Of a stretch of 64,000 nucleotides of DNA, positions 49,937-56,339 are shown piece by piece. The position numbers and the translations under genes were made by a program. Source of the stretch: Sepioteuthis lessoniana (taxonomy: Eukaryota; Mollusca; Cephalopoda; Myopsida; Loliginidae); the NCBI GenBank assembly GCA_963585895.1, contig OY757904.1, positions 161,468,742 through 161,532,741 of the forward strand, given 5' to 3'. The notes beneath the pieces were generated by a model. That model was not told the origin of the DNA and searched no databases. It saw only the letters and a program-made list of their open reading frames with translations. The stretch's first letter is position 1; each line of letters starts with the position of its first letter.

Positions 49937-52900
49937 GTCCCGGATTTGACACTAAACAATCTGATGGTGAAGTTCCAGTAATGCTGAAGCTTTGGGGAAT
50001 GCAGAGCACCCCTTCATTGCCATCACTCCCAGGTCCAATCTGGTCCGGAATGGTAGCACCTGATAGGGCCCTAACTATGGGTTAAATAGAACTAAACTGC
50101 ATACTTATGCTAAACTGAATTGTTTGAAATGGAACTGTTTTTGACATTGAAACTTTACTTACTCTAAAGTGAATTGTTTAATATAGAGCCGTTTTGACAT
50201 TTAACTGTGTGTAAACAAAATCTATTCTTATACTAAACTGAATTGTTTGAATTAGAACTGACTAAACTGAATAGCTTGAAATGGAAATGTTTTTGACAAT
50301 TAAACTGTGTACTCATGCTAAACTGAATTGTTTGAAATAGAACTGATTATTTGTATAAAAATGGATTTGGCGTTAAATAACCTACAAAGTTTGATATGCT
50401 GTAAAACTCAACCAATCACACATTCTGGAAAAAAGTTCTAATTTTTTACCTTTTTTTAAGAAAATTCATGCAAATAATCATTAACTTCAACATCCAGAAA
50501 TGCAAGATGTCTTTATTGTGTCTCTGTCAATTCTCAACTAAAGATATTTGTATTCCTGTTACCATAAAAATGATTTTTAATTTAAAGAGATTCACTTATG
50601 TTGACAGCCCAGTCAGTTGGGGCTGTATTCTACTATGATTGCATCTCTGCAGATGGTTAAGACTCCCCCCCCACCTCTTTGCAATGAGTATTCTGGATAT
50701 GACACTTTGCAATCTTAAGCAATCTGTCTTGGAGCTTTGAGGAGTGTGGTGTACTACTTCATTGCCATTACTCCCAGGTCCACTTTGACCAAGAGTGTTA
50801 GTACTTGTTAGGGACTCATCTATGGATTAAATAGAACTGTTCAATCATTTACTAGGGATTATTATTGTTAAATAAAATTATTAGTGTAAGGTATCAATTG
50901 TTGAAAACAGTTAACTGTGTTAATTGAATAGAGTGACAGAAAGACGCAACTTGTGCTGAGAAAAGAAACAAGTCTCTCCTGACATTTCGCATTACAAATA
51001 CTAATAAAAGAAATGAATTGGATAGAGTGATTTTTGTCATGTCTGTGATAAGTGACGAATTGCAACTAGAAGACAAAAACCTATTTACTCTGTAACTGAA
51101 CAAATTCATCTCTTCCTCTGTATTTGCATTCTGGGCTGATTAAATCGAAGAACCAACATAACAAGTTTAGCACTTTAAAAAAAAATCATTGTTTTTCTCA
51201 ATGTTTTCACTATAAAAGAAGTTTGTCATCTTTTCATCACAATCACTTTTTTTTTGTTGAAAATGAAATAAATTCTAGGCCCACAACTCAAAAGTTTTTG
51301 GGGGCAAATGTCATCACTAGAAATTTTCTTGCATTAAGTGACATTATCAATTAATTTTATTTACAATAAAAAAAACGTTTATCAATTATATTTAAGTTTT
51401 AATAAATAATTGCAAACTCAAATTGATGTTTATCATAAATTGTATATTTATGAGTATGGGACTTAAAATTTTGTGAAGATTTTTATAAATAGATAATTTT
51501 CCATGAACTTTTTAAAAGTTTTATAAGAATAATTGTTTTTATGTGTAAACATCTCATACACATGCTTGATCTAAATAATAAAAATCTGTCTATCTGAAGG
51601 GAGGGAGGTGAAAAGTCTTCTACCCATCCCCCAAAAAAATTTTCTTGTGACTGGAAATTTGCTGCTCAACATGAAAAATATTTAATGTATTTTCATTCTG
51701 TTTACTATTTTCAGATTCTTAGTGATGAACTGAAAGAAAAAATTGAAAGAAACAGACGTTTGGCTTTAGAAAGAAGAGCACAAAAATTACAAAATTCTGG
51801 TTTGTGTCAACTTTTTCATTCAATAAAAAGCCATTTTATTGTTTCTTTTGATAGGTCATGACAATAGTTTAAATGGTAAATGGAAGTCAATAAAATCAAT
51901 CATGATTTTTCTAATAAAACAAAAACCAATGAATAAATAAGTGTTCATGTAAAGAAATAAGATATTAGAATTTAAAATGGGAGTCTACTAAGCGGACTCA
52001 AGAGAAATGCATCTTAATATTTACTTTGCTTAGTATGACACAAGACCAAATTGGAGTTGAATAGGGTAAGAAGATTATGTTGCATAAATCTTGGATATAG
52101 TCTGCTTTAAAATCAGCATTCAAAATCCTGGCTTTTTTACCTAGATTTGAACACTGATGTTTATGGAGAATCTGCAACTATTGCAGCCCTAAAGCAGACT
52201 GCTAAGAATGAAGTAAATTGTTCATGGAATTCTTCAGTTGTCTTTAGAACACCTCATGGCATCTCAAGAATGGCACAAAAAGAAAATCTATTTCGATAAA
52301 AACCAACTTTGTCAGCAGAAAAATGAATGTTTGGTATTACTGTGGCGAATCAAAAGTTTTACCATATTTTAACGAGAGGCACAATTCGTCTTCTCTGGAT
52401 GCTTTTTTTGTGGTCATGAAGTTAACAAACTACACTGAACTGTGAGATGCTGAGCTCACCTGATACGCTCCAAGTGCTACTGGCTCTGAGCACTGACTCA
52501 GAATCCACAATTTTAGGCCTACCTGTCTTATTGGCAAGATTCTTGCACCTTGAGCAAAATTCCTTGAACCATCTATTTATTGTACTGCAGTCTCAACTAC
52601 GCTTTCACCTTTTGCATAATGATTATTTTCGGTTGTTTCTGTAACATTCTGTGAACCAAGTTCAAACTTGTAAAACATAAGTTTCCAAATTAGACTGCAT
52701 TGCATATTCATCTGTGCAGTTTTCAAATAACACATGCACACCAACTACCACAATACTACCACCTAACTCCTCAGCTTGAACTGCTTTATTTACATAATAT
52801 ACTAGCTCATACCAAAATACTGCAAAATTTTGATTCATCCTATTATATAACCAATATAAATGTCACTGTCCCGAAATATATTTTTTGACATCTATAAGTG

Positions 52901-55900
52901 AGCAATATAAGAGTATTGGAATTTCTTTCATCATACGATGAATAGGTGTATTGCTTGGAAACTATATTTTCATGTTTATACAAATATTTACCTGAATGAT
53001 TATCAATGCTTTAAAAGAATGGATTTTTTATACACATTCTGTCTGTTAGTCAAAAAGTGTTAGTCAAAGACCTTTCTTGCCCAGTCAGCTGTGGCTGTAG
53101 AATACACTAACTGCATCTCTGTTGAGGGGAATGTTTTTGCATTTAATCTGCGTATTTATGCTAAACTGAATTGCTTGAAATAAAACTGTTTTGACGTTTA
53201 ATTCTGTGTATTGCCCAGTCGGCTGGAGCTGGAGAATACACTGACTGTATCTCTACAGAATGGTGAGACCCTTTCCCTAACAATCTGATGGTGAGGTTCC
53301 AGTAATGCTGGAGCTTTGGGGAATGTGGAGTACTCCTTCATTGCCATCACTCCCTGGTCCACTCTGGCCCGGAAAGGTAGCACCTGATAGTGTCCTATCT
53401 CTTGGTTAAATTGAACTGAACTGTACTTATGCTAAACTGAATTATTTGAAATAGAACAGTTTTGACATTTAACTGTTTCAACAAAAAGCTATACTTATTC
53501 TAAACTGATTTTTTTTTAAATAAAACTGACTAAACTGAATATCTTAAAATAGAAATGTTTTTTACAATTAAACTGTACTTATGCTAAACTAAATTGTTTG
53601 AAATAAAACTGTTTATCTGTATAAAAATGGATTTGGCATTAAATAACCTACAAAGGTTGATATGTCATAAAACCCAAATAAATTATAAAGACCTTTCTTC
53701 ATATTTTAAAGTCTCAAAACTGAATAATATCTTTTTGTCAGTCAAATTGCAAAAGACTTATGGGAAAATTGACCTTTGTACAGATAAATAAACCTATTTC
53801 ATTGGTGGTTTCAGCAAGACTGTTAGAGAAAAGAATTCTAAAAAAAAAACTTAATCTTTAGAAATTATTATGGATAATGTAAAACATAAATAATTTTTTT
53901 ATCTCAAAAATTACATGAAATCAAATGAGTATTGAAAAAAAGAAAATTGAATCTAATTGTTTGATCCACATGTATGAAACACAATGTTGTTTGGTTCATT
54001 TAATGACATGTCAATTTTCATTAGTTATCTAATGCCAAAATCTTTTTTGTGTGTGTAAGCAATTAAAGGTTTCAAGGAACTAATAATCATAATCATTTTT
54101 AGCAATTATAGCTTCAAGTAACTTTTCAAGATACCTTTAAAAAGTAGTACCATTACTTCTAGGTCTACTCTGACCTGGAGTGGTTGTACTTATTAGGCTT
54201 CCATTTATGGGTCAAATAGATTTATTGAAAAGTTATTCATATTTGAGAAGACCCTATACAAAAAAAACAAACACTACACAAATGCAATTCCCTAACTTCT
54301 AGGCATGACATAACTTTAGACAGGTTAACCTACCATTAAAATCAATCAATCATTTTAAAAGTATCCAGACTTGCTTCATAATTTTTTTTTCTCCCAGCTT
54401 GGCTCTGACTCATCTACAAATCATTTTATTATATAAATTGCTCAATTGTACCCTTATCTTCATTTAATCTTCCGGCTTGATATTTTGTGATCGTACAGTT
54501 TTACAATCCTTCCACACAAGCAGGATGCAACACAAGGGTTATTTTAAGTGAACTTTAAAAGGTTTGAATTTGGAGTTTTCCTACCCTCTAAACTAGTTGC
54601 TATTACATCGTTAAAGAGGCCTATCTGCCCTACCATTTACCCATAGATGGAGGGAGAATAGTTGGATTCATACCTTTCCCATACATATTAACGCTATATG
54701 AAATGTAAACAACCTCGTCCAGGAATTGAACTCTGGCCAACATGTCCACTTCCTGGGAAGGTAACCATGACACCACAAATACCTGTGTGAGTGTGTGTGT
54801 GTAATTACACACACACACACACTGTGTTTAATGCTTTTTATAGAATGCACGAATGTTACAATCTGGTTCTTATCTTGAGAATGATATTCAGAGTTAAAGA
54901 GCAACACTGACTCTAAGTAGATTGCATAGGTACTACACTGGTCCTAGGCAAAAGTGCTGGTCAATGTTCAAATAATCCCAGCATTTTTTATGAGTACTTA
55001 ATAAATTTTTATTTTGATACTTTTATTTCTTCAAGTAAACTGAATGCAATACATTTCTCTTATCATAAATAGATAATTTGTTTTTGTATTCCAGACATTT
55101 CCCTTTCAATTCCCTCACAAGATTTACAAGTTACAGAAACAGTTCCTGAAGAATACCAGATTTTGGCTGCTGATGATAAACCTTCAGAAGTCATTGCATC
55201 AGGTAACAATGAATCTGTAGATTCTAGTCAAAAAGTAATCTCCATTACAATTGATGCATCTGAAGCCTCTGGGGACCCAGTATCACTAGTTCCAGCCACC
55301 AAAGACTCAGTATCTTCTTCAAGGGATGAACCATCTTCTGGTGATGCAAAGCCAATGTCTCCAGTTTCTGACAAATTTCTTAATATGGAAACTTCTGAGG
55401 CCCCTAGCAACCCAGAATCACCAGTTCCAGCCACCAAAGACTCAGTATCTACTTCAAGGGTTGAACCATCTTCTGGTGACACAAAACCAACATCCCCAAT
55501 TTCTGACAAATTTCTTAATATGGAAACTTCCAAGGCCCCCAGTGACCCAGCATCACCAGTTCCAGCCACCAAAGACTCAGTATCTTCTTCAAGGGTTGAA
55601 CCATCTTCTGGTGACACAAAACCAACGTCCCCAATTTCTGACAAATTTCTTAATATGGAAACTTCCAAGGCCCCCAGTGACCCAGCATCACCAGTTCCAG
55701 CCACCGAAGACTCAGTATCTTCTTCAGGGGATGAACCATCTTCTGGTGACACAAAACCAACGTCCCCAATTTCTGACAAATTTCCTAATATGGAAACTTC
55801 CGAGGCCCCCAGTGACCCAGCATCACCAGTTCCAGCCACCAAAAACTCAGTATCTTCTTCAGGGGATGAACCATCTTCTAATGACAAAAAACCAGTGTCT

Positions 55901-55927
55901 CCAATTTGTGATACACCTTCTATATAA
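22608..55927 (+). CDS. TIPIN: TIMELESS-interacting protein TIPIN, complete gene in 8 coding exons
   Basis: TIPIN binds Timeless and RPA, travels with the replication fork and supports the ATR-Chk1 checkpoint. Coding exons: 22608-22722, 28900-29005, 31433-31508, 32889-33011, 35419-35514, 48351-48500, 51715-51799, 55095-55927; 1584 nt, 527 residues, all phases consistent, all introns GT/AG. Residues 1-60 are acidic. The Swi3/Csm3 domain (about 65-160) has NPQPKLDPQRLSGQRG, LPKLFENVKFKGKGYE, LEHWAHRLFPKRTFDECL and IKKIRLDIPLLDEDFVS, close to vertebrate TIPIN. Exon 7 carries the RPA-binding-type helix ELKEKIERNRRLALERRAQK. Exon 8 extends the protein with about five 45-residue repeats, making it much longer than human TIPIN (301 residues). 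The ATG context is good (ACAAAATGG). Introns are very long because of many retroposon insertions. Confidence 0.95.
22999..23558 (+). mobile_element. LTR-like remnant of a plus-strand Gypsy fossil
   Basis: Non-coding DNA just before a gag-like frame. It includes TATATATAG near 23345 and a stretch (about 23437-23530) that recurs at about 27400-27510 in the same orientation, as expected of two long terminal repeats. The 14-bp GCTACCAGAAGTAG occurs at 23040-23053 and again at 23437-23450. Broken and old. Confidence 0.45.
23447..23468. repeat. (TAG)n microsatellite
   Basis: About seven TAG units inside the LTR-like remnant. Confidence 0.9.
23559..23990 (+). mobile_element. Ty3/Gypsy gag fossil, plus strand
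   Basis: Begins MDKLMRPSRFDAQPN and continues with HKHWKKTFENYLEGATSE, a gag N-terminal pattern of metazoan Ty3/Gypsy elements, ending with KLDDAFIKPINIIYNRH. Only the beginning of gag is preserved. Broken and old; lies in TIPIN intron 1. Confidence 0.7.
24300..27300 (-). mobile_element. Ty3/Gypsy pol fossil, minus strand
   Basis: Reading leftward from 27300: the end of gag with CCHC knuckles (CNCQGHIAQDC near 27130), a protease-like region with FDLLLGYDPIKALGG near 26750, reverse transcriptase (26588-25912, with DLRRAYQQVQISES and FARLGFGLNVAPQ), RNase H (25809-25450, with WIDASSLVIGVLLEK) and integrase (25432-24430, ending with a TPKDDVS segment). The domain order is that of Ty3/Gypsy. The frame is broken many times, so it is an old dead copy. 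It lies between two direct repeats (about 23437-23530 and 27400-27510) and is in opposite orientation to the gag fossil at 23559, which suggests one Gypsy element nested in another. Confidence 0.85.
27361..27560 (+). mobile_element. Second LTR-like direct repeat of the Gypsy nest
   Basis: Shares TCCACTCAATTTT, CTGCTACC and the TAAACCTTATTCTAGCTGAC / TTAGTATTGCTGAACC block with 22999-23540, same orientation. Read as the distal LTR remnant of the plus-strand element. Confidence 0.45.
27711..27862 (+). mobile_element. SINE family A, 3' half
   Basis: TTAATGCCCTTGGGAAAGG onward, then the shared tail (TTTGGCATTAAATAACC) and AAACAAAGAAACC. The tRNA-like head is missing. Confidence 0.65.
27863..28335. 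other. Unassigned segment in TIPIN intron 1
   Basis: Less AT-rich than its neighbours and probably repeat-derived (a minus-strand frame of 72 codons at 28163-27945 has no known motif). No family recognised. Confidence 0.3.
28340..28640 (+). mobile_element. Single-arm copy of the foldback/Penelope-like repeat
   Basis: Contains GGAGGTTGCAGGTTCAATCC, AGGAATACTTAACACTTG, GGTTATGGCTAAC, then CACCTGAAGAAGGCCAGCAG and ACAATAAAGATGAAGAC. The same order is found in the right arm of the foldback element at 35.6-37 kb. GGTTCAATCC resembles a Pol III B box. Confidence 0.55.
28900..29005 (+). CDS. TIPIN: TIPIN coding exon 2: start of Swi3 domain
   Basis: Acceptor TTCTTTAAAG; reads ENTFEANIDANTAAKLAKG then KKVVRNPQPKLDPQR, equivalent to the VKRNIPKLDAQR stretch of human TIPIN. 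Donor CAAAG|GTAAAT, phase 2. Confidence 0.93.
29226..29258. repeat. (TA)n microsatellite
   Basis: TA array with one interruption, in TIPIN intron 2. Confidence 0.9.
29568..29618. repeat. (TA)n(TG)n microsatellite
   Basis: About 18 TA units followed by about 6 TG units. Confidence 0.95.
29770..30440 (+). mobile_element. Possible LTR-type remnant, not assigned
   Basis: A block less AT-rich than the intron around it, with TTTATATAAGG near 29797 followed by GC-containing sequence (GTGCGCAGCGCTC) and, near 30340, TGGCAAATGGTGGCAG, which resembles the region after an LTR. No second repeat or pol motif is present. Could be a solo LTR plus leader; weak. Confidence 0.3.
30661..31310 (+). mobile_element. 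Composite retroposon copy 4, one head, with 11-bp target duplication
   Basis: A full head starting TTGCCCAGTCGGCTGGGG and ending GGGTTAAATAGAAC (30661-30891). About nine AT-rich units follow (GCTAAACTGAATTG with variants), then the tail at 31255-31310 (TTTGGCATTAAATAACC, AAACCCAACCAACC). ACAGGTAGATA at 30650-30660 and ACAGGTAAATA at 31311-31321 are the target duplication with one mismatch. Lies in TIPIN intron 2. Confidence 0.85.
31433..31508 (+). CDS. TIPIN: TIPIN coding exon 3: Swi3 domain
   Basis: Acceptor TTGTACAG; reads LSGQRGIAILPKLFENVKFK then GKGYE, matching [20 protein letters not shown] of human TIPIN. Donor GAA|GTAAGT, phase 0. Confidence 0.95.
31509..32888. other. TIPIN intron 3
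   Basis: AT-rich DNA with no recognised element. Confidence 0.6.
32889..33011 (+). CDS. TIPIN: TIPIN coding exon 4: Swi3 domain core
   Basis: 41 codons, EQDLEKVIKGLEHWAHRLFP then KRTFDECLQIIEKLGNKREV. HWAHRLFPK is the most recognisable TIPIN/Swi3/Csm3 signature. Donor AAG|GTTTGT. Confidence 0.97.
33120..33600 (+). other. Promoter-like, less AT-rich block in TIPIN intron 4
   Basis: Starts near TGTCACAGACGTGACAG, has AACTATAAAAGAAGGG at about 33345 and a GC-containing stretch after it, as in an LTR promoter and R region. No partner repeat was found. Possible solo LTR; weak. Confidence 0.25.
33748..33985 (+). mobile_element. SINE family A, full copy
   Basis: tRNA-like head with an A box (TAGCATAGTGGCTAAC) and B box (GATCAAACCCC), a body with TGGAGTAATGCCCCTTGAG, and the shared tail GCTTTGGCATTAAATAACG followed by AAACAAAGAAACC. 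CAATAATTC (33739-33747) and CAATAGTTC (33986-33994) are a possible target duplication. Pol III-type retroposon, not a working tRNA gene. Confidence 0.78.
34204..34473 (+). mobile_element. SINE family B, tRNA-derived, with 13-bp target duplication
   Basis: A box TGGCCTAGTGGG and B box GGTTCAATCCC at the usual spacing, followed by a tRNA-unrelated body (CCAGAGACTTTAAAAATGG, GTAAAGTGGAGCAATCC) ending in a T-run. TTATTCTACTTTT occurs at 34191-34203 and 34474-34486 as an exact duplication. A second copy is at 37775-38065 on the minus strand. Its tail is unrelated to that of SINE family A. Confidence 0.88.
34516..34738 (-). mobile_element. SINE family A, minus-strand copy
   Basis: The shared tail is at the left (plus-strand GTGGTATATCAACCTTTG, GGTTATTTAATACTAAAG). 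The tRNA-like head is at the right (TAGCTCATTAGCCACTACGC on plus). Diverged. Confidence 0.7.
34870..35300 (-). mobile_element. LINE C-terminal fragment, decayed
   Basis: Minus-strand pieces resemble the LINE ORF2 end with the order KAGHI, LPRIKLYGELF, RAQKKKKRRYKDCLKKSL, then a C-terminal cysteine motif CGDCACLSCIDLISQ. This is the pattern of a common family (AGHV..M...R.PK...YGEL...KR..G...KR.KD.LK). Frames change several times. In TIPIN intron 4. Confidence 0.6.
35419..35514 (+). CDS. TIPIN: TIPIN coding exon 5: end of Swi3 domain
   Basis: 32 codons, TCIKKIRLDIPLLDEDFVSK then an acidic tail PEEEVIRNDNDQ; human has [20 protein letters not shown]. Acceptor TTTTTTGACAG, donor CAG|GTAATA. Confidence 0.96.
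35645..36985. mobile_element. Foldback element, two arms of about 265 bp, split by an RTE insertion
   Basis: The left arm (35645-35935) and right arm (35936-35990 plus 36797-36985) are near-perfect reverse complements. Examples: GGGATTGAACCTGCAACCTC against GAGGTTGCAGGTTCAATCCC, and GAGCCCACACAGAATCTCAA in the left arm against TTGAGATTCTGTGTGGGCTC in the right. The outer ends carry CACCTGAAGAAAGCTGAAGG and ATTGTGAGTATAATAG. The right arm is interrupted by the RTE LINE. Could be a foldback DNA transposon or inverted ends of a Penelope-like element. The transcribed region would form a long hairpin in TIPIN intron 5 RNA. Confidence 0.8.
35991..36796 (-). mobile_element. RTE-clade LINE copy 2, 5'-truncated, inserted in the foldback element
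   Basis: Same family as 15557-17582: SILLYGCTTWTQTKRLEQKL, NYTRMLRAILNKSWRQ, RRNRHAGHCWRSRDELVSD. It ends in (ATG)n on the minus strand (plus-strand CATCATCATC at 35991-36011). Only the last 265 or so codons remain; at least one frameshift and a stop (TAA near 36540). GGAATACTT before and GGAACTT after, compared with the unbroken relative at 28430, place the insertion site. Confidence 0.88.
36997..37770. other. AT-rich intron DNA, nothing recognised
   Basis: Part of TIPIN intron 5; A/T runs only. Confidence 0.5.
37775..38065 (-). mobile_element. SINE family B, minus-strand copy
   Basis: Reverse complement of the 34204 copy: GGTGACTTTAGTTGAGGG at the left, the B box as GGGATTGAACC near 38012, and the A-box region near 38050. 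A long T/C run (37940-37986) has expanded inside it. Confidence 0.82.
38066..39540. other. Unassigned DNA in TIPIN intron 5
   Basis: 38066-38770 is less AT-rich and has GATTGGCTATAACTTTTATA near 38310 (CCAAT-like and TATA-like), perhaps an LTR promoter. The rest is AT-rich with nothing recognised. Confidence 0.3.
39549..39954. mobile_element. Mariner-like MITE with internal palindrome
   Basis: The left end GGTGTCTCAAAATAGATG and the right end (on the minus strand) GGTGTCTCAATATACATGG are matching inverted repeats next to TA dinucleotides. A second inverted arm, GTCTCAGTAATAAATC to CATCTATTTTGAGAC at 39714-39768, is the reverse complement of 39555-39611, so the left half forms a long hairpin. 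No transposase frame. Family inferred from the TA target and inverted repeats. Confidence 0.62.
40280..41170. other. GC-rich block with an 89-bp tandem repeat
   Basis: GC-richer than surrounding intron DNA. Two tandem units of about 89 bp (from about 40563 and 40652) share CCCCCTCGGTCGGGTGTGG and CTTCCCTACCACATCT. Plus-strand TTTATTGC near 40455 would be a minus-strand AATAAA. No coding motif. It may be a retroelement end or an LTR with internal duplication; family unknown. Confidence 0.4.
41179..47308 (+). mobile_element. I/Nimb-type LINE, nearly full length, decayed
   Basis: Two-ORF LINE in TIPIN intron 5. The 5' UTR starts near 41179. ORF1 (about 41690-42560) has three CCHC knuckles at 42244-42410: FGHHGSVCNGHTICDK, NHTTINCNLNNRFANCN and HLSYTRSCPVW. 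ORF2 starts near 43200 with the apurinic endonuclease (IIQWNIKGIKANLDEL, VICLQETF, MGDFNSRNQIWGS, HSVIDLTLSD). Reverse transcriptase follows at 45180-45900 (NYRPISLT, TGFRKARSIIDHLI, IFFDIEKAYD, catalytic GSLYIDDFLIC), then RNase H (46530-46900; YSAEAKAIDLAL, LCWIPSHIGIKGNDQADSAA). Many stops and frameshifts. The order with RNase H at the end fits the I/Nimb group. The 3' end (about 47255-47308) has the tail GGCATTAAATTACC ... GGGTTGATATGCC shared with SINE A and the composite retroposons. ORF2 is split by an insertion at 44554-45082. Confidence 0.88.
44554..45083. mobile_element. Insertion in the LINE ORF2, possible solo LTR
   Basis: A 529-bp GC-rich block between LINE codons for EFLKQL and QLPKISLQ. 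ACAACTA occurs at 44547-44553 and again at 45083-45089. It begins TGACGTTACC and, with CAACTA taken as the duplication, ends TTACA, so it has the TG...CA ends of an LTR. A non-autonomous DNA element is the alternative. It entered after the LINE. Confidence 0.5.
47330..47557 (+). mobile_element. SINE family A copy next to the LINE 3' end
   Basis: Diverged tRNA-like head (GACATTATGGTAAGC, TTCAAACTCCAG), a body with AAAAGGCATGACCCCCTCC, and the tail GGCTTTGGCATTAATAACCC. It follows directly after the LINE. Confidence 0.65.
47562..48070 (+). mobile_element. Composite retroposon copy 5, head internally deleted
   Basis: Starts TTGCCCAGTCAGCTGGGG, jumps from TGTAGAATA to GGGCCCTAACTATGGG (most of the head missing), then about eight AT-rich units and the tail near 48010. 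ACCAAAACCT before and CCAAAACCTTCT after are a likely target duplication. Confidence 0.78.
48351..48500 (+). CDS. TIPIN: TIPIN coding exon 6: Ser-rich linker
   Basis: 50 codons, IQINEAENAFDEMMMQTSTS followed by a Ser/Pro-rich stretch ending SSKPKI. Acceptor is a long T tract plus AG, donor ATA|GTGAGT. It sits about 12.8 kb after exon 5. Confidence 0.88.
48624..49011 (+). repeat. Displaced copy of the TIPIN minisatellite in intron 6, with flanking direct repeats
   Basis: 48718-48915 encodes about 1.5 of the exon 8 repeat (ASPVPATKDSVSSSGDEPSS, GDTKPTSPVSDKFLNMETSE). It is flanked by two direct copies of a different 95-bp block: 48624-48718 and 48917-49011, both beginning GGAAAAGGAAAG and ending AAATACAAAAATG. 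The open frame is kept, but no good splice acceptor was seen, so it is probably not an exon. Confidence 0.8.
49012..49685. other. Unassigned TIPIN intron 6 DNA
   Basis: No recognised element or frame. Confidence 0.4.
49690..49752. repeat. (TA)n microsatellite, about 31 units
   Basis: Longest dinucleotide array in the window, just before composite retroposon copy 6. Confidence 0.97.
49830..50415 (+). mobile_element. Composite retroposon copy 6, with (AC)n in its head
   Basis: Head starts TTGCCAAGTCGGCTGGGG near 49833. The C-run that other copies have after GGGGTAAGAC is replaced by (AC)n at 49890-49932. The rest of the head, about six AT-rich units and the tail (about 50360-50405) follow. 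ACATTCT before (49816) and after (50425) may be the duplication. Confidence 0.8.
49890..49932. repeat. (AC)n microsatellite inside the composite retroposon
   Basis: About 21 AC units at the position of the C-run in sister copies. Confidence 0.96.
50606..50845 (+). mobile_element. Composite retroposon head, truncated and diverged
   Basis: CAGCCCAGTCAGTTGGGGCT to GGATTAAATAGAACTGTT; head only, no tandem units or tail. Confidence 0.72.
50846..51714. other. TIPIN intron 6, 3' part
   Basis: AT-rich, no element recognised; ends with the polypyrimidine tract before exon 7. Confidence 0.5.
51715..51799 (+). CDS. TIPIN: TIPIN coding exon 7: RPA-binding-type helix
   Basis: ILSDELKEKIERNRRLALER then RAQKLQNS, close to human [20 protein letters not shown], the segment known to contact RPA. 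Acceptor CTATTTTCAG, donor TCTG|GTTTGT, phase 1. Confidence 0.95.
51800..53064. other. TIPIN intron 7, unassigned part
   Basis: 52060-52680 is less AT-rich and has short broken frames resembling mobile-element remains, but no family could be named. Confidence 0.35.
53079..53686 (+). mobile_element. Composite retroposon copy 7, two heads, with 13-bp target duplication
   Basis: A short first head (53077-53135), one AT-rich stretch, a second head (about 53212-53410, itself lacking the GAGTGTCCTG part), about five AT-rich units, and the tail at 53628-53675. AAAGACCTTTCTT is exact at 53066-53078 and 53687-53699. In TIPIN intron 7. Confidence 0.85.
53990..54235. mobile_element. Old composite retroposon pieces
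   Basis: A minus-strand tail-like piece (about 53990-54045, TTAGTTATCTAATGCCAAAA) and a plus-strand head end (about 54146-54225, ATTACTTCTAGGTCTACTCT and ATGGGTCAAATAG). Strongly diverged. Confidence 0.45.
54787..54822. repeat. Inverted (TG)n / (AC)n microsatellite
   Basis: TG array, then TAATT, then AC array; can fold into a hairpin. Confidence 0.85.
55095..55927 (+). CDS. TIPIN: TIPIN coding exon 8: C-terminal repeat tail and stop
   Basis: Acceptor TATTCCAG; reads DISLSIPSQDLQVTETVPEE, then ADDKPSEVIASGNNESVDSS, then the 45-residue repeats, ending PICDTPSI and TAA. The short PSI ending is set by a stop in the last partial repeat. Confidence 0.9.
55262..55924 (+). repeat. Coding minisatellite of 135-bp units in TIPIN exon 8
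   Basis: Four complete 45-codon units plus a partial unit at each end. Each unit runs EPSSGDTKPTSPISDKF, LNMETSEAPSDPASPVPATK, DSVSSSGD. The unit length is a multiple of three, so the frame is kept in every copy. Each unit has conserved Ser-Pro sites (TSP, ASP) and acidic Ser clusters. Copies differ at a few residues each, so the array is recent or homogenised. Confidence 0.93.
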
Positions 55928-56116
55928 GTTAATGCTAAAGGTTTTTCTACACTATTCATATCAAACCCGTAATCATTGGTAATAATCGAGTTGAAGGAAA
56001 AGTAATGAATTTACAAAGTCAATCATTTTTATACTTGCGATCTTTATAAATGAATGAACTTTGACAGTGCTGTGTTTTTAGTTCTGGTTGGGAACTTCAG
56101 TCTTCAAAAAACTTGG

Positions 56117-56122
56117 AATAAA
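56117..56122 (+). terminator. TIPIN: Candidate TIPIN polyadenylation signal
   Basis: AATAAA 190 bp after the stop codon; further AATAAA-type hexamers occur at about 56265 and 56327, so the actual cleavage site is uncertain. Confidence 0.4.
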
Positions 56123-56339
56123 ATGATGAGTTGAAAAACATGTAGGGCTGATTTGATAAGGAACAAAAAATACAAAACCGTTCTCAGTTGTGAACAGTGT
56201 AAGATTTTATGCAAAATTCCTTTTTGAAAAAGAATATACAAATTTCAAATTGTTGAATTCTTTGTTAATAAATTAAGCCAATTTTCATTCCATTGACAAC
56301 TGATGGGAAATGATTTTTTGAATATCAAATAAAAAAAAT

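Noticed and set aside
49608-49981. Frames with CVCVCV, IYIYIY and HTHTHT runs
   Set aside because: Translation of the (TA)n and (AC)n arrays within intron 6.
55228-55982. Long open frames in other frames of TIPIN exon 8 (243 codons on minus, 218 codons on plus)
   Set aside because: A 135-bp repeat without stops in one unit stays open in all copies in that frame. Only the frame joined to exon 7 continues the conserved protein.
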